Assembly: GCA_017425245.1 (NCBI GenBank)
Contig: JAFOOX010000031.1
Location: forward strand, 18,664 to 82,663
Length of the DNA stretch: 64,000 bases
From: Gammaproteobacteria bacterium
GTDB lineage: Bacteria > Pseudomonadota > Gammaproteobacteria > Enterobacterales > Neiellaceae
Direction of reading: 5' to 3'
Numbering within the stretch: the first letter of the stretch is position 1; each line of letters begins with the position of its first letter. The position numbers and the translations under genes were made by a program. Shown one piece after another: positions 9,607 through 17,557 of the stretch. The notes under the pieces were generated by a model that made no database searches, was not told where the DNA came from, and was given only the letters and a program-made list of their open reading frames with translations.

Positions 9607-10179
9607 ATGATGGTCATGCCGAAACTTTCTGCCCGCCGCTTCGATGATCTTGAAGCCCTCCTCGACGAACAACCGCTGGCCGTGTCGGCCGCTGAATTGC
9701 ATGGTGTGATCAGCGGCATCATCTGCGGTGGTGTCAATCTTGATGGGCGTAGCTACCGCCCAGCGCTGATGTCGTTGGTCAATGAGGGGCTTAACCTTGG
9801 TGGCTCGCTGGGTGATTTTGTCGATGCCCTCTACCGCGACACGGCTGACAGCCTGGTCGGTGGTCAGTTCGAGTTTCTGCTGCTGCTGCCGGATGAAGAG
9901 GAGAGCCTGAGCGAGCGGTTGCTGGCGCTGGTGGGCTGGGTCAACGGTTATCTGTCGGGCTTCGGTGTGGTTTGCAAACAGTTCCAGCAGGCGCCCGAAG
10001 AGTTGCGCGAGATGATCAGCGATCTGGCTGAGATCGCCCGTGCCAGTGCCGATGGCGATGCCACCGATGCCGATTTCGAAGAGGTGGCTGAATATGTGCG
10101 TATCGTCGCGCTCTCCTGCTTTGCCGAGTTTGCCCGATCCCCGTCGGACAACAATAACCCTGGCCCGATCCTGCATTGA
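9607..10179 (+). CDS. ygfB: UPF0149 family protein YgfB
   Basis: A 190-residue acidic helical protein of the YgfB/YecA family. The pattern AELHGVISGIICGG near the N-terminus, the LVGWVNGYLSGFGV segment and the C-terminal EEVAEYVRIVALSCFAEF match E. coli YgfB (192 residues). In Pseudomonas aeruginosa YgfB modulates a programmed-lysis regulator affecting beta-lactam resistance; a general role is unknown. Three in-frame ATGs (9607, 9610, 9616) are possible starts and no strong ribosome site decides between them; the frame open to 9331 would cross the 6S RNA. It heads the ygfB-pepP-ubiH-ubiI cluster. In E. coli the divergent zapA gene would lie between it and the 6S RNA; it is absent here. Confidence 0.88.
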   Translation: MMVMPKLSARRFDDLEALLDEQPLAVSAAELHGVISGIICGGVNLDGRSYRPALMSLVNEGLNLGGSLGDFVDALYRDTADSLVGGQFEFLLLLPDEEESLSERLLALVGWVNGYLSGFGVVCKQFQQAPEELREMISDLAEIARASADGDATDADFEEVAEYVRIVALSCFAEFARSPSDNNNPGPILH

Positions 10180-10190
10180 GTGAGCTGCCC

Positions 10191-11519
10191 ATGATGTTGC
10201 CGTTCAGCCTCGACCATTACCGCCAACGCCGTGCCGCACTGGCCCAACTGATGGTGGCCAATAGCGCTGCCCTGCTGCCCGCCAACCCCGAACAGATCCG
10301 CAGTCGCGATACTGAGTTTCCCTTTCGTCAGGACAGCGATCTGCTCTACTTGTGCGGCTTTGGCGAGCCGGAGTCGGCGTTGATGCTGGTCAAGGATGGC
10401 GACGGCAACCATCAGAGTTTTCTGCTGTGCCGCGACAAAGATCCCGTGGCCGAGGTCTGGCAAGGGCGACGTCTGGGACCGCAGGCCGCCGTTGACGCCT
10501 TGGGGCTGGATGGCGCCTGGAGCTGGGGCGAGCGAAGTGAACGCTTGCGCGAACTGCTCAACGGCCGTGCCGCTGTCTATTACGCTCAGGGCCATATGAG
10601 TGGTTGTGACAACCTGCTGTTCGACACCTTGGCCGCTTTGCGCGGCGCCCCTAAAAAGGGCTGGCGGGCGCCGCCGGTGATCCACGACAGCCGGCCGTTG
10701 CTGGCGGATCTGCGTCTGATCAAGAGTAACGAGGAGCTGGCGGTGATGGCCCGGGCGGCGGCGATCAGTGCCGAGGCTCACAACCGGGCAATGGCAGTCT
10801 GCCGTCCCGGTCAGTTTGAGTATCAGCTTGAGGCCGAGCTCCTTCACCATTTTGCCGGCCATGGTGCTCGCTTTGCCGCTTACAACAGCATCGTTGGTGG
10901 CGGCGTCAACGCCTGCATCCTGCACTACACCGAAAACAGCGAAGCGCTCAACGATGGTGAGCTGGTGCTGATCGATGCCGGCGCCGAGCTGCATGGCTAT
11001 GCCGCCGATATTACCCGGACCTTCCCCATCAATGGTCGCTTCAGCCCGGCCCAGCGCCAGCTGTATGAGCTGGTGCTGAGTGCCCAGCAGGCAGCAATGC
11101 TCGCTATCCGCCCCGGCGGCACCATTGAGGCTGCCGGCAAAGCCGCCATCCGTGTACTAACCGAAGGGCTGGTGGCACTGGGCATTCTGGAGGGTGAGGC
11201 TGAGGCGCTGATCGCCGGTGAGGCCTACAAGCCCTACTTTATGCACGGCATTGGCCACTGGCTGGGGCTGGATGTGCATGATGTGGGTGACTACAAGCCA
11301 GGTGGCCAGTTGCGGCCGTTGCTGCCGGGCATGGTGCTGACCATTGAGCCGGGCCTCTACATCGCTCCGGATGCACCGGTGGCCGAGCAGTGGCGCGGCA
11401 TCGGCATTCGTATCGAGGACAATCTGGTGGTCACCAGTGGTGGCCATGAGGTGCTGACCGCGGCGGCGGTCAAAGGGGTCGCCGAGATTGAAGCCTTGAT
11501 GGCGGCAGCGCGGCCATGA
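10191..11519 (+). CDS. pepP: Xaa-Pro aminopeptidase (aminopeptidase P II)
   Basis: Releases N-terminal residues that precede proline. The 442-residue product matches E. coli PepP. The creatinase-like N-domain (FRQDSDLLYLCGF) is followed by the metal-binding pita-bread domain with DAGAELHGYAADITRTF, HGIGHWLGLDVHD, LTIEPGLY and GIRIEDN, which supply the two aspartates, the histidine and the two glutamates of the dinuclear manganese site. I prefer the ATG at 10191; a TTG at 10176 overlapping the ygfB stop is an alternative. The stop overlaps the ubiH start by four bases (ATGA), implying coupled translation. Confidence 0.96.
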   Translation: MMLPFSLDHYRQRRAALAQLMVANSAALLPANPEQIRSRDTEFPFRQDSDLLYLCGFGEPESALMLVKDGDGNHQSFLLCRDKDPVAEVWQGRRLGPQAAVDALGLDGAWSWGERSERLRELLNGRAAVYYAQGHMSGCDNLLFDTLAALRGAPKKGWRAPPVIHDSRPLLADLRLIKSNEELAVMARAAAISAEAHNRAMAVCRPGQFEYQLEAELLHHFAGHGARFAAYNSIVGGGVNACILHYTENSEALNDGELVLIDAGAELHGYAADITRTFPINGRFSPAQRQLYELVLSAQQAAMLAIRPGGTIEAAGKAAIRVLTEGLVALGILEGEAEALIAGEAYKPYFMHGIGHWLGLDVHDVGDYKPGGQLRPLLPGMVLTIEPGLYIAPDAPVAEQWRGIGIRIEDNLVVTSGGHEVLTAAAVKGVAEIEALMAAARP

Positions 11520-12679
11520 CCGCTGGCGCAGAGCCGCTGGTTGATCTGCTGATTGTCGGCGGCGGGCTGAGTGGCCTGACGCTGCTTCACCGGCTGCGCC
11601 AGCTCTGCCCGGGTCGATCGTTGATGCTGGTGGATCAACCACAGCGGTTGGCGGCTGCGGAGCGCGATCCGCGCCTGCTGGCGCTGGCGCGTCATTCCCA
11701 GCAGTTGCTGCAGCAGTGGCAACTGTGGCCGCAGCTGGCGGCCGCCGTCAGCCCGATCTCGAGCATCGAGGTCAGTGATCAAGGGCATGCCGGGCGCCTG
11801 CTGCTCAGCGCGGACGATCAGCCGCCATTCGGCTGTGTCGTAGAGGCGGCGGCGCTGGGCCGCGCCCTGCAGACGGCGTTGCTGCCGGTGCGTGCCGCTG
11901 CGATTGAAAAAATTGAACGACTGACGGACCGGGTAAGGCTTACCCTGGATGATGGTGGCGTGGTTGCTTGCCGCTTGCTGGTGCTAGCCGATGGTGGCAG
12001 CCAGCGCTGGGATCAAGTGCTCGGCCAGCAGCGAAGCGTTAAGCCCTATGCCAATCAGGCACTGATCGCCTTGGTTGACAGCAACCGTCCGCATCGCGGT
12101 CGCGCTTTCGAGCGCTTTACCACGGCAGGTCCACTAGCGTTGCTGCCGGTCGGCGAGCGCCAATTCAGTCTGGTCTGGTGCGGCACCGAAAATGAATGCC
12201 TGACTCGACTGCAGGCAGAGCCCGAGCACTTTAACCAGCTGTTGCAGCAGGCTGCTGGCTATCGTGCCGGTGAACTGCGGCTGCTGGCAGAACGTAATGT
12301 CTATCCACTGGCGTTGATGCAGGTGGAACGGCTAATGAGCCATCGCTGTCTGTGGCTCGGCAATGCCGCGCACACCCTGCATCCAGTGGCAGGGCAGGGG
12401 TTTAATCTCGCCCTGCGAGACATCGATTGTCTGGCCCGCTTGCTGGCGGCCAGCACGACTGACGATTGGGGCCAGTATTCGCTGCTGGCAGACTACGAGC
12501 GCCAACGCGAAGGCGACATCGCCGCCACGGTGCGCTTTACCGATGGCCTGCTGGCGCTGTTTGCCAACGACCACTTGCCGTTGGTGGCAGGACGCAATCT
12601 GGCACTGGCGGCGCTGAATCTGCTGCCTGCCGGGCAGCAACTCATCACCCGCCGTGGCATGGGGCTGGGCAACCACTGA
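11516..12679 (+). CDS. ubiH: 2-octaprenyl-6-methoxyphenol hydroxylase
   Basis: FAD-dependent monooxygenase of ubiquinone biosynthesis, acting on the ring at C6. The 387 residues show the N-terminal dinucleotide motif LLIVGGGLSGL, the central LLVLADGGS and the C-terminal LGNAAHTLHPVAGQGFN. The Asn in GNAA is typical of UbiH and distinguishes it from UbiI. Start ATG overlaps the pepP stop. It works with UbiI downstream, and both are thought to sit in the cytosolic Ubi complex. The ygfB-pepP-ubiH-ubiI order is conserved in gammaproteobacteria. Confidence 0.95.
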   Translation: MTAGAEPLVDLLIVGGGLSGLTLLHRLRQLCPGRSLMLVDQPQRLAAAERDPRLLALARHSQQLLQQWQLWPQLAAAVSPISSIEVSDQGHAGRLLLSADDQPPFGCVVEAAALGRALQTALLPVRAAAIEKIERLTDRVRLTLDDGGVVACRLLVLADGGSQRWDQVLGQQRSVKPYANQALIALVDSNRPHRGRAFERFTTAGPLALLPVGERQFSLVWCGTENECLTRLQAEPEHFNQLLQQAAGYRAGELRLLAERNVYPLALMQVERLMSHRCLWLGNAAHTLHPVAGQGFNLALRDIDCLARLLAASTTDDWGQYSLLADYERQREGDIAATVRFTDGLLALFANDHLPLVAGRNLALAALNLLPAGQQLITRRGMGLGNH

Positions 12680-12698
12680 AACGAGGACGATACAGGTG

Positions 12699-13904
12699 AT
12701 GGAACAGGCCGATCTGGTGATCGTCGGTGGTGGCATGGTTGGGCTGGCCTTAGCAGCCGCGCTTGCTGATTCACCGCTATCGGTCGTGGTGGTGGAGCAG
12801 GGGCCAGCTCCAGATGTTGAGCCATCACTGAGCCGCGTCAGTGCCCTTAACCACGCCAGTCTGGCGCTGTTGCAGCGTCTGGGTGGTTGGCCGCTGGCGG
12901 GTCATCTGGCCACCCCCATTGCAGGTATGCAGGTATGGCAGGCCGATGCTCCCGGTCGGCTGCAGTTTGATCCGGCCCTGGCCGACTGTGTCGATCTGGG
13001 CGCCATCGTCGCCAATGATGCAGTAGTGGCCGCACTGTGGCAGCGCTTGAAGCGGGCCAGCAACGTCCAGCTGTGGTCAGACGCCAAACCGCAGGCCCTG
13101 ACCATGGGCAAGCGTGATGCCTTCCTGCAGCTGGCCGATGGCCGTACTCTGAGTGGTGCCTTGCTGGTGGCAGCCGATGGCGCCCACTCCTGGCTGCGCC
13201 AGCAGGCGGGTTTGCCTCAGCTGTTTGCCGATTATGGCCACGATGCTTTGGTCACCACTCTCCATTGCACTGAACCCCATGGCGGTATTGCCCGCCAGAT
13301 CTTCCATCAGTCCGGGCCAGTGGCACTGCTGCCGCTGCCTGATGCTCATCAAGTGTCGCTGGTCTGGAGCCTGCCGCCGGTTGAAGCGGAGCAGCAGCAG
13401 GGGATGGGTGATGATGCCTTTGCCAAAGCGGTAACGGTGGCCAGCGACAGCTGTCTCGGAGTGCTCAAGCCGCTTTTGCCGCGCCTGCGTTTTCCACTGC
13501 GCTGGCGCTTCACCCGCCACTGGCTGGCCGAACATCTGGTGGTGATTGGCGATGCGGCCCATACCATCCATCCGTTGGCCGGGCAGGGGGCCAATCTTGG
13601 CTTGATGGATGCTGCAGTTCTGGCCGAGCAGTTGCTGGCTCAGCAGCGAACGGGCCAAACGCTGGATCAGCAGGCGGGGTTGCGGGCCTTTGAACGCTGG
13701 CGCAAAGCCGATGCTTTGGCCTTGTCGGCGGCCATGGCGGCTCTCCGTGGCATCTTTGCGTTACCTGCGCCTTTGCGGTCACTGGTCGGCTTGGGGATGA
13801 ATCTGGTGGATCATGCCACGCCACTTAAGGCGCAGCTGCTATACCACGCTCTGTGGGGGCCGGGGCAGCTGCCCGAACTGGCCAAGCCGTTGCCGAGTAC
13901 CTGA
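12699..13904 (+). CDS. ubiI: 2-octaprenylphenol hydroxylase (UbiI/VisC)
   Basis: FAD-dependent monooxygenase that hydroxylates C5 of the ubiquinone precursor ring. The 401 residues match E. coli UbiI (400). Motifs: DLVIVGGGMVGLALA, LLVAADGAHSWLR and IGDAAHTIHPLAGQGANLG. The start is the ATG at 12699 after ACGAGGACGATACAG; a GTG three bases upstream is an equally good alternative, and the frame open to 12654 overlaps ubiH. No terminator reading rightward follows the stop; the hairpin at 13935-13962 faces the other strand. Confidence 0.95.
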   Translation: MEQADLVIVGGGMVGLALAAALADSPLSVVVVEQGPAPDVEPSLSRVSALNHASLALLQRLGGWPLAGHLATPIAGMQVWQADAPGRLQFDPALADCVDLGAIVANDAVVAALWQRLKRASNVQLWSDAKPQALTMGKRDAFLQLADGRTLSGALLVAADGAHSWLRQQAGLPQLFADYGHDALVTTLHCTEPHGGIARQIFHQSGPVALLPLPDAHQVSLVWSLPPVEAEQQQGMGDDAFAKAVTVASDSCLGVLKPLLPRLRFPLRWRFTRHWLAEHLVVIGDAAHTIHPLAGQGANLGLMDAAVLAEQLLAQQRTGQTLDQQAGLRAFERWRKADALALSAAMAALRGIFALPAPLRSLVGLGMNLVDHATPLKAQLLYHALWGPGQLPELAKPLPST

Positions 13905-13934
13905 TGCGGGCTTGGCCTACGCCGGATTCTAGGT

Positions 13935-13962
13935 AAAAAAAGCCCGCGCAACGAGCGCGGGC
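13935..13962 (-). terminator. Leftward Rho-independent terminator beyond ubiI
   Basis: An 8-bp GC stem GCCCGCGC / GCGCGGGC with loop AACGA has seven A on its left side, so the T run follows the stem only on the reverse strand. It therefore ends a leftward transcript coming from the gene-poor region to its right. Confidence 0.85.
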
Positions 13963-14118
13963 ATCCAGTACTTGGCAAATCAGGATGTAAACAATCCAGG
14001 GAACTACATGTCCGGTACGGGGGCGACACTCCCCGCGCCACACCAGAGAGCGCTGATCCAGAAGACCAGTCTTTCCGCGAGTGGAGTCATTGTAGAGGTG
14101 CAGCCGGCACCGGCTCAA
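13935..14118 (-). ncRNA. Candidate leftward small RNA of unknown family
   Basis: A strong leftward terminator sits 30 bases past ubiI, yet no plausible leftward gene lies to its right. The reverse-strand open frames that exist (for example from 14118 and 14041) run through the terminator hairpin into ubiI antisense and are not credible. The stretch up to about 14118 is GC-rich, begins with a GCCGG/CCGGC hairpin and holds several potential stem-loops, including a GGGG/CCCC one near 14022-14034. Upstream, 14119-14380 turns AT-rich, as promoter regions do. The 5' end is a guess and no good promoter was located. It does not resemble 4.5S RNA, tmRNA, RNase P RNA, Spot 42 or GcvB as I know them. 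Confidence 0.35.
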
Positions 14119-14404
14119 TCGAGTTAAATTCCATTATTGGATTACAATAACTAATGCTTTTGCGCTAACTTTGGTTGCCGGGAGACTTTCGGAAACTTCT
14201 TCTGTATTCGTATAAAGCTATTTTAAACAGTCTGTTGTCATCTGGTTTTGGGCGGGGTTGAGTGATTTTTGGCGTATGGCGGGCAGCATAAAACATCAAA
14301 AAATAGTTATTTCTCTAATGTGATCGCTGACCGCTATTGTCTAGTCATAGTGCATCAGCAAACGCTTATGATCTTTAGCCATGCATATTGTATGGACTTG
14401 TTCC

Positions 14405-14593
14405 ATGACCGAACTACGCCATCGCCGACTTGATGCTGAGCTTCGCGCTGCGCCCTACCAAGGGCCATGGTGGTGGCGGCCGGGTTTGATGCGTCACCTG
14501 ACCATCATCATTCTCCTTAAGCTTGCTGCCATTGTTCTGATCAAGTTTTTATTTTTTCGTCGCCGGCACCGGTGCAGCCTGACTGGGCTGTGA
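14405..14593 (+). CDS. Small membrane protein resembling CydP (cytochrome bd oxidase putative small subunit)
   Basis: A 62-residue product (70 if the ATG at 14381 is used). It is a basic, aromatic N-terminus followed by one hydrophobic helix (LTIIILLKLAAIVLIKFLFF) and an arginine-rich tail. The pattern of a single helix with a lysine and an aromatic end resembles the small CydP proteins encoded beside cydAB. That idea is strengthened by a ybgE remnant just downstream and by ybgC-tol after it, because E. coli has cydABX-ybgE-ybgC-tolQ. cydABX themselves are missing here, so if this is CydP it is probably an orphan. Similarity was judged by eye and the call is tentative. Confidence 0.4.
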   Translation: MTELRHRRLDAELRAAPYQGPWWWRPGLMRHLTIIILLKLAAIVLIKFLFFRRRHRCSLTGL

Positions 14594-14668
14594 GCGACGC
14601 CACGACAGTTGATGTCGATCGTGACTGAGCCGCTGTTGACGGGCGCCAGCGGCACCCTGACCCAGTGA

Positions 14669-14961
14669 CTGGACCGCCTTTACCGCCCACTGACGGGCGG
14701 TGGTTGGCGTGCCTTTAATCTGCTGCTGGCGCTGCTGTTGAACGCCATTTTGGTGTGAACTGGCCCCAGCCGTTGATGGACCCTGCCGGCAAGGCTGACC
14801 ACAGCCTTACCACTCTGCATCTGTGGTGGATCTGCGCGGGCTACATTTATGGTGTCGGCTTTGAGCCGCGCTTCTGGTTGTGGCGCTTGCTGTTTAGCCG
14901 CTGGTTGAGCTTGTCAGGCGACTTGTGGGGGCTCTGGCTGGTCGTTTTATCCCTGTCGTGA
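14669..14961 (+). pseudogene. ybgE: Broken ybgE (cyd operon protein) remnant
   Basis: Two overlapping frames together resemble YbgE. Frame A (14669-14758) encodes WRAFNLLLALLLNAILV and then hits TGA. Frame B (from 14755) encodes NWPQPLMDPAGKAD, LWWICAGYIYGVGFEP and a final hydrophobic helix up to TGA at 14959-14961. E. coli YbgE has the same layout: a first helix, then a tryptophan-aspartate-proline stretch, then CAGVIHGVGF, then a last helix. One extra base near 14757 would join the frames. Frame A also lacks an ATG, GTG or TTG start after its upstream stop at 14666, so more than one lesion is present. Together with the missing cydABX this looks like decay rather than a read error, although the latter is not excluded. 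Confidence 0.6.
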
Positions 14962-14978
14962 CTTGTTGCAAATTCCGC

Positions 14979-15006
14979 TTTAAAACTGTGATCTCTTGGG
15001 TATAGT
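14979..15006 (+). promoter_or_regulatory. Candidate promoter of the ybgC-tol-pal operon
   Basis: TTTAAA (14979-14984) and TATAGT (15001-15006) are 16 bases apart, with the ybgC start 31 bases after the -10 box. With cydABX gone, the tol genes would need a local promoter, and this is the best candidate. Confidence 0.45.
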
Positions 15007-15036
15007 GGCGCCAAAACAGGCAGAAGAGATGATGGC

Positions 15037-15453
15037 ATGGGGCAGCCACAGTTGCAGTTCAGCTGGCCGCTGCGGGTGTACTACGAAGACACCGATGCAG
15101 GCGGCGTGGTGTTTTACGCCAACTACCTAAAATTCATGGAAAGGGCGCGTACTGAATGGCTGCGCGCCTGCGGTATCGAACAGGATAGCTTGCTGGCACA
15201 GCAAATCGCCTTCATGGTACGATCCTCGCACCTTGAATACTTGTCCCCGGCACGTTTCAACGAGCAGCTGGTTGTCAACAGCACCATCGACCAGCTGCGA
15301 GGAGCGAGCATCATCTTCGCCCAAGAAATCATTCGCCCGAACGGCCAGGTTGCGTGTAGCGGCCGGGTCAAGGTTGCTTGTATCGACCTTGAACGCAACG
15401 TCCCCGTGGCCCTTCCAGATGTTGTCAGAGGAGCTTTGACTGGTGAACGGTAA
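15037..15453 (+). CDS. ybgC: Acyl-CoA thioesterase YbgC (Tol-Pal-associated)
   Basis: A hotdog-fold thioesterase, 138 residues, acting on short-chain acyl-CoA and linked to phospholipid metabolism at the membrane. The catalytic signature [20 protein letters not shown] with its aspartate, followed by ERARTEWLR, is the YbgC hallmark. The ATG at 15037 follows AGAAGAG at good spacing; two ATGs just upstream are out of frame. It is first in the ybgC-tolQRAB-pal-cpoB operon and its end overlaps tolQ by 11 bases. Confidence 0.93.
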   Translation: MGQPQLQFSWPLRVYYEDTDAGGVVFYANYLKFMERARTEWLRACGIEQDSLLAQQIAFMVRSSHLEYLSPARFNEQLVVNSTIDQLRGASIIFAQEIIRPNGQVACSGRVKVACIDLERNVPVALPDVVRGALTGER

Positions 15454-16132
15454 CATTTCGTTCTTCCACCTGTTCTGGGATGCCAGCCTGGTGGTTCAGT
15501 TGGTCATGTTGATCCTGCTCGGCCTGTCGGTCGTGTCCTGGGCCATGATCATTCAGCGCGGCAAAGCGCTACGCGCGGCCCAAGCGGAAGCGGACCAGTT
15601 TGAGGAGCGGTTCTGGTCGGGGGCCGATCTGACCCGTCTCTATCAGGAGCTGTCGGCCCGTAATGAGGGGGTCACCGGTATGGCTGCGGTGTTCCGCTCG
15701 GGGTTCAAGGAGTTTGTTCGCCTCAACAAGGCGTCTCACCGTCACGGCAAAGAGGTGATGGATGGCACCTACCGGGCGATGCGCGTCACCCTGTCACGCG
15801 AAGTGGAAGCCCTGGATACCAGTCTGCCGTTTCTGGCCACTGTCGGCTCTGTGACCCCTTACATCGGTCTGTTTGGTACGGTGTGGGGGATCATGAACGC
15901 CTTTATTGCGCTGGGCAGCGTCAATCAGGCGCAGATCACCCTGGGGTTGGTGGCACCGGCCATCGCCGAAGCGCTGATCGCTACCGCCATGGGGCTGTTT
16001 GCTGCTATTCCGGCGGTGATCGCTTACAACAACTTCTCTACTCGGGTCGAGAAGCTGGACAACAACTACGCCAACTTCATGGACGAGTTTTTCGCCATCC
16101 TGCACCGGCAAATGGCCGCGAGCGAGGGTTAA
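15443..16132 (+). CDS. tolQ: Tol-Pal system proton channel protein TolQ
   Basis: Inner-membrane subunit that with TolR forms the proton-driven motor powering TolA; 229 residues. Three membrane segments are visible: residues about 15-38, 130-160 and 168-195. The conserved [19 protein letters not shown] and the final helix with [20 protein letters not shown] carry the channel-lining residues shared with ExbB and MotA. The start is a GTG inside the end of ybgC, placed after CAGAGGAG, which suggests translational coupling. The next gene tolR begins six bases after the stop. Confidence 0.95.
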   Translation: MNGNISFFHLFWDASLVVQLVMLILLGLSVVSWAMIIQRGKALRAAQAEADQFEERFWSGADLTRLYQELSARNEGVTGMAAVFRSGFKEFVRLNKASHRHGKEVMDGTYRAMRVTLSREVEALDTSLPFLATVGSVTPYIGLFGTVWGIMNAFIALGSVNQAQITLGLVAPAIAEALIATAMGLFAAIPAVIAYNNFSTRVEKLDNNYANFMDEFFAILHRQMAASEG

Positions 16133-16138
16133 TTACCC

Positions 16139-16564
16139 ATGAGCTACCGGCACAAGCGCCGTAAACCTATGGCCAGCATTAACGTCGTGCCTTACATCGA
16201 CGTGATGCTGGTGCTGCTCATCATCTTCATGGTCACCGCTCCGCTGCTGACCCAAGGGATCAAGGTTGATCTGCCGCAGGCCACTGCTGAGCCTTTGCCC
16301 AGCGAGAGCAAAACACCGATCGTGGTGTCGGTTGATGTGACCGGTGACTACTTCATTGATGTCGGCGACGGCAACAACGAGAAGATCGACCTCGATGCCC
16401 TGCGCGTTGAGGTGGCAACCCGCGTTAAGCAGGCGCCCACTACGCCGGTGGTGGTCAAAGGTGATCGCACTGTTGCTTATGAGCAGGTGGTTCGGTTGAT
16501 GGTCGAGTTGCAGGCCGCGGGGGTCCCCAGTGTTGGCCTGATGACGGAAATGCCGGAGAAATAA
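16139..16564 (+). CDS. tolR: Tol-Pal system protein TolR
   Basis: ExbD/TolR-family protein with one N-terminal membrane helix and a periplasmic domain; 141 residues. The segment SINVVPYIDVMLVLLIIFMV contains the essential aspartate used in proton translocation. The periplasmic part contains the VVVKGDRTVAYEQVV block common to the family. It partners TolQ in the motor and contacts TolA. It lies between tolQ (six bases upstream) and tolA (one base downstream). Confidence 0.95.
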   Translation: MSYRHKRRKPMASINVVPYIDVMLVLLIIFMVTAPLLTQGIKVDLPQATAEPLPSESKTPIVVSVDVTGDYFIDVGDGNNEKIDLDALRVEVATRVKQAPTTPVVVKGDRTVAYEQVVRLMVELQAAGVPSVGLMTEMPEK

Positions 16565-16565
16565 G

Positions 16566-17540
16566 GTGCTGGACCCGTCGCTACGCCGAGCTTTATGGTG
16601 GTCGGTCGGTGCTCACGTAGCACTGGCTATCCTGCTGACGGTGAGTTTTGATTTCAGCCACAAGCGACCGATTGGTACCACGGTGCAGATTGTGCAGGCG
16701 ACGCTGATCACCGATGCCACCGAAACCAAGGCACCGAAGAAGAAGCCGGACGCCCAGAAAAAGAAAGAAGATCAGAAGCGCAAGCTTGAAGAGGAGCGCG
16801 AAAAGCGCCAGGAAGAAGCTGAAAAGCTGAAGGAAGAGCAGCAGCGTCAGGCAGAAGCCGAACAGCAGCGCCAGGCCGAAGAAGCGGCCGCCGAGAAGGC
16901 GGCACAGGAAGCCGCGATCAAGAGAAAGGCCTTGCAGGACCAGAAAGCCCGCGAGGTGGAAGACGCCAAGCTCAAGGCTGAACAGGCTAACCAGCGTAAA
17001 GCCAAAGAGGCGCGCGAGAAGGTGGAAGCCGAGAAGAAGGCAAAAGAGCTGGAGGCCAAGAAAAAAGCCGAGGCGGAGAAAAAGCGCAAGGAAGAAGAGG
17101 CCCAGAAAAAAGCTGAAGCTGACAAGAAGCGCAAGGCCGACGAAGCCAAGAAGCGCCAACAGCTGGAAGAACTTGAGCGTCAGATGCAGGCCGATCTGGC
17201 CGCCGAGATGGAAGCGATGGAAGCGTCGCAGGCGGCGGCTGTTACCGGTGAAGTAAATGAATGGGTGATGAGAATTCAGGGCAAAGTGATGCGAAACCTT
17301 AACAGCGAGAGCATCGTTGGCAGGACATGTGTCATCCCCATTCGCGTTACGCGCAAAGGCTTGGTGCTTGATTTTGGCGACGGTAAAGGTAAGGGTGATC
17401 CCCTGGCCTGCGAGGAGGGGGTACGTGCAGTGAAGAAGGCCGAACCACTGCCGATGCCGCCCGATGACATCATCTTCAAGAGCTTGTGCAAGGGCTCAGA
17501 ACTTTGCGAGATGAACATCCACATTGCCCCAGAGCGGTAA
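16566..17540 (+). CDS. tolA: Tol-Pal system protein TolA
   Basis: Links the inner-membrane TolQR motor to TolB and Pal at the outer membrane; needed for outer-membrane constriction at division. The 324 residues have the standard three parts. There is an inner-membrane anchor (residues about 11-32), a long alanine/lysine/glutamate-rich helical rod (about 55-225, with many KAEAEKK-type repeats), and a globular C-terminal domain with paired cysteines (RTCVIPIRV and DPLACEEG). The start is a GTG one base after the tolR stop. The low-complexity rod produces long spurious open frames on the other strand. Confidence 0.94.
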   Translation: MLDPSLRRALWWSVGAHVALAILLTVSFDFSHKRPIGTTVQIVQATLITDATETKAPKKKPDAQKKKEDQKRKLEEEREKRQEEAEKLKEEQQRQAEAEQQRQAEEAAAEKAAQEAAIKRKALQDQKAREVEDAKLKAEQANQRKAKEAREKVEAEKKAKELEAKKKAEAEKKRKEEEAQKKAEADKKRKADEAKKRQQLEELERQMQADLAAEMEAMEASQAAAVTGEVNEWVMRIQGKVMRNLNSESIVGRTCVIPIRVTRKGLVLDFGDGKGKGDPLACEEGVRAVKKAEPLPMPPDDIIFKSLCKGSELCEMNIHIAPER

Positions 17541-17557
17541 ACGACAGGAGAGGATGA

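Noticed and set aside
13825..14118. Reverse open frame of 97 codons next to ubiI
   Set aside because: It passes through the leftward terminator and into ubiI antisense; an RNA gene explains the terminator better.
14145..14150. TTATTG on the reverse strand as -35 box for the candidate small RNA
   Set aside because: It matches the consensus at only two positions and the associated -10 is weak, so no promoter was annotated.
16700..17200. Tandem DNA repeats in tolA
   Set aside because: The Lys/Ala/Glu-rich rod is low-complexity protein sequence normal for TolA; no exact repeating DNA unit was seen.
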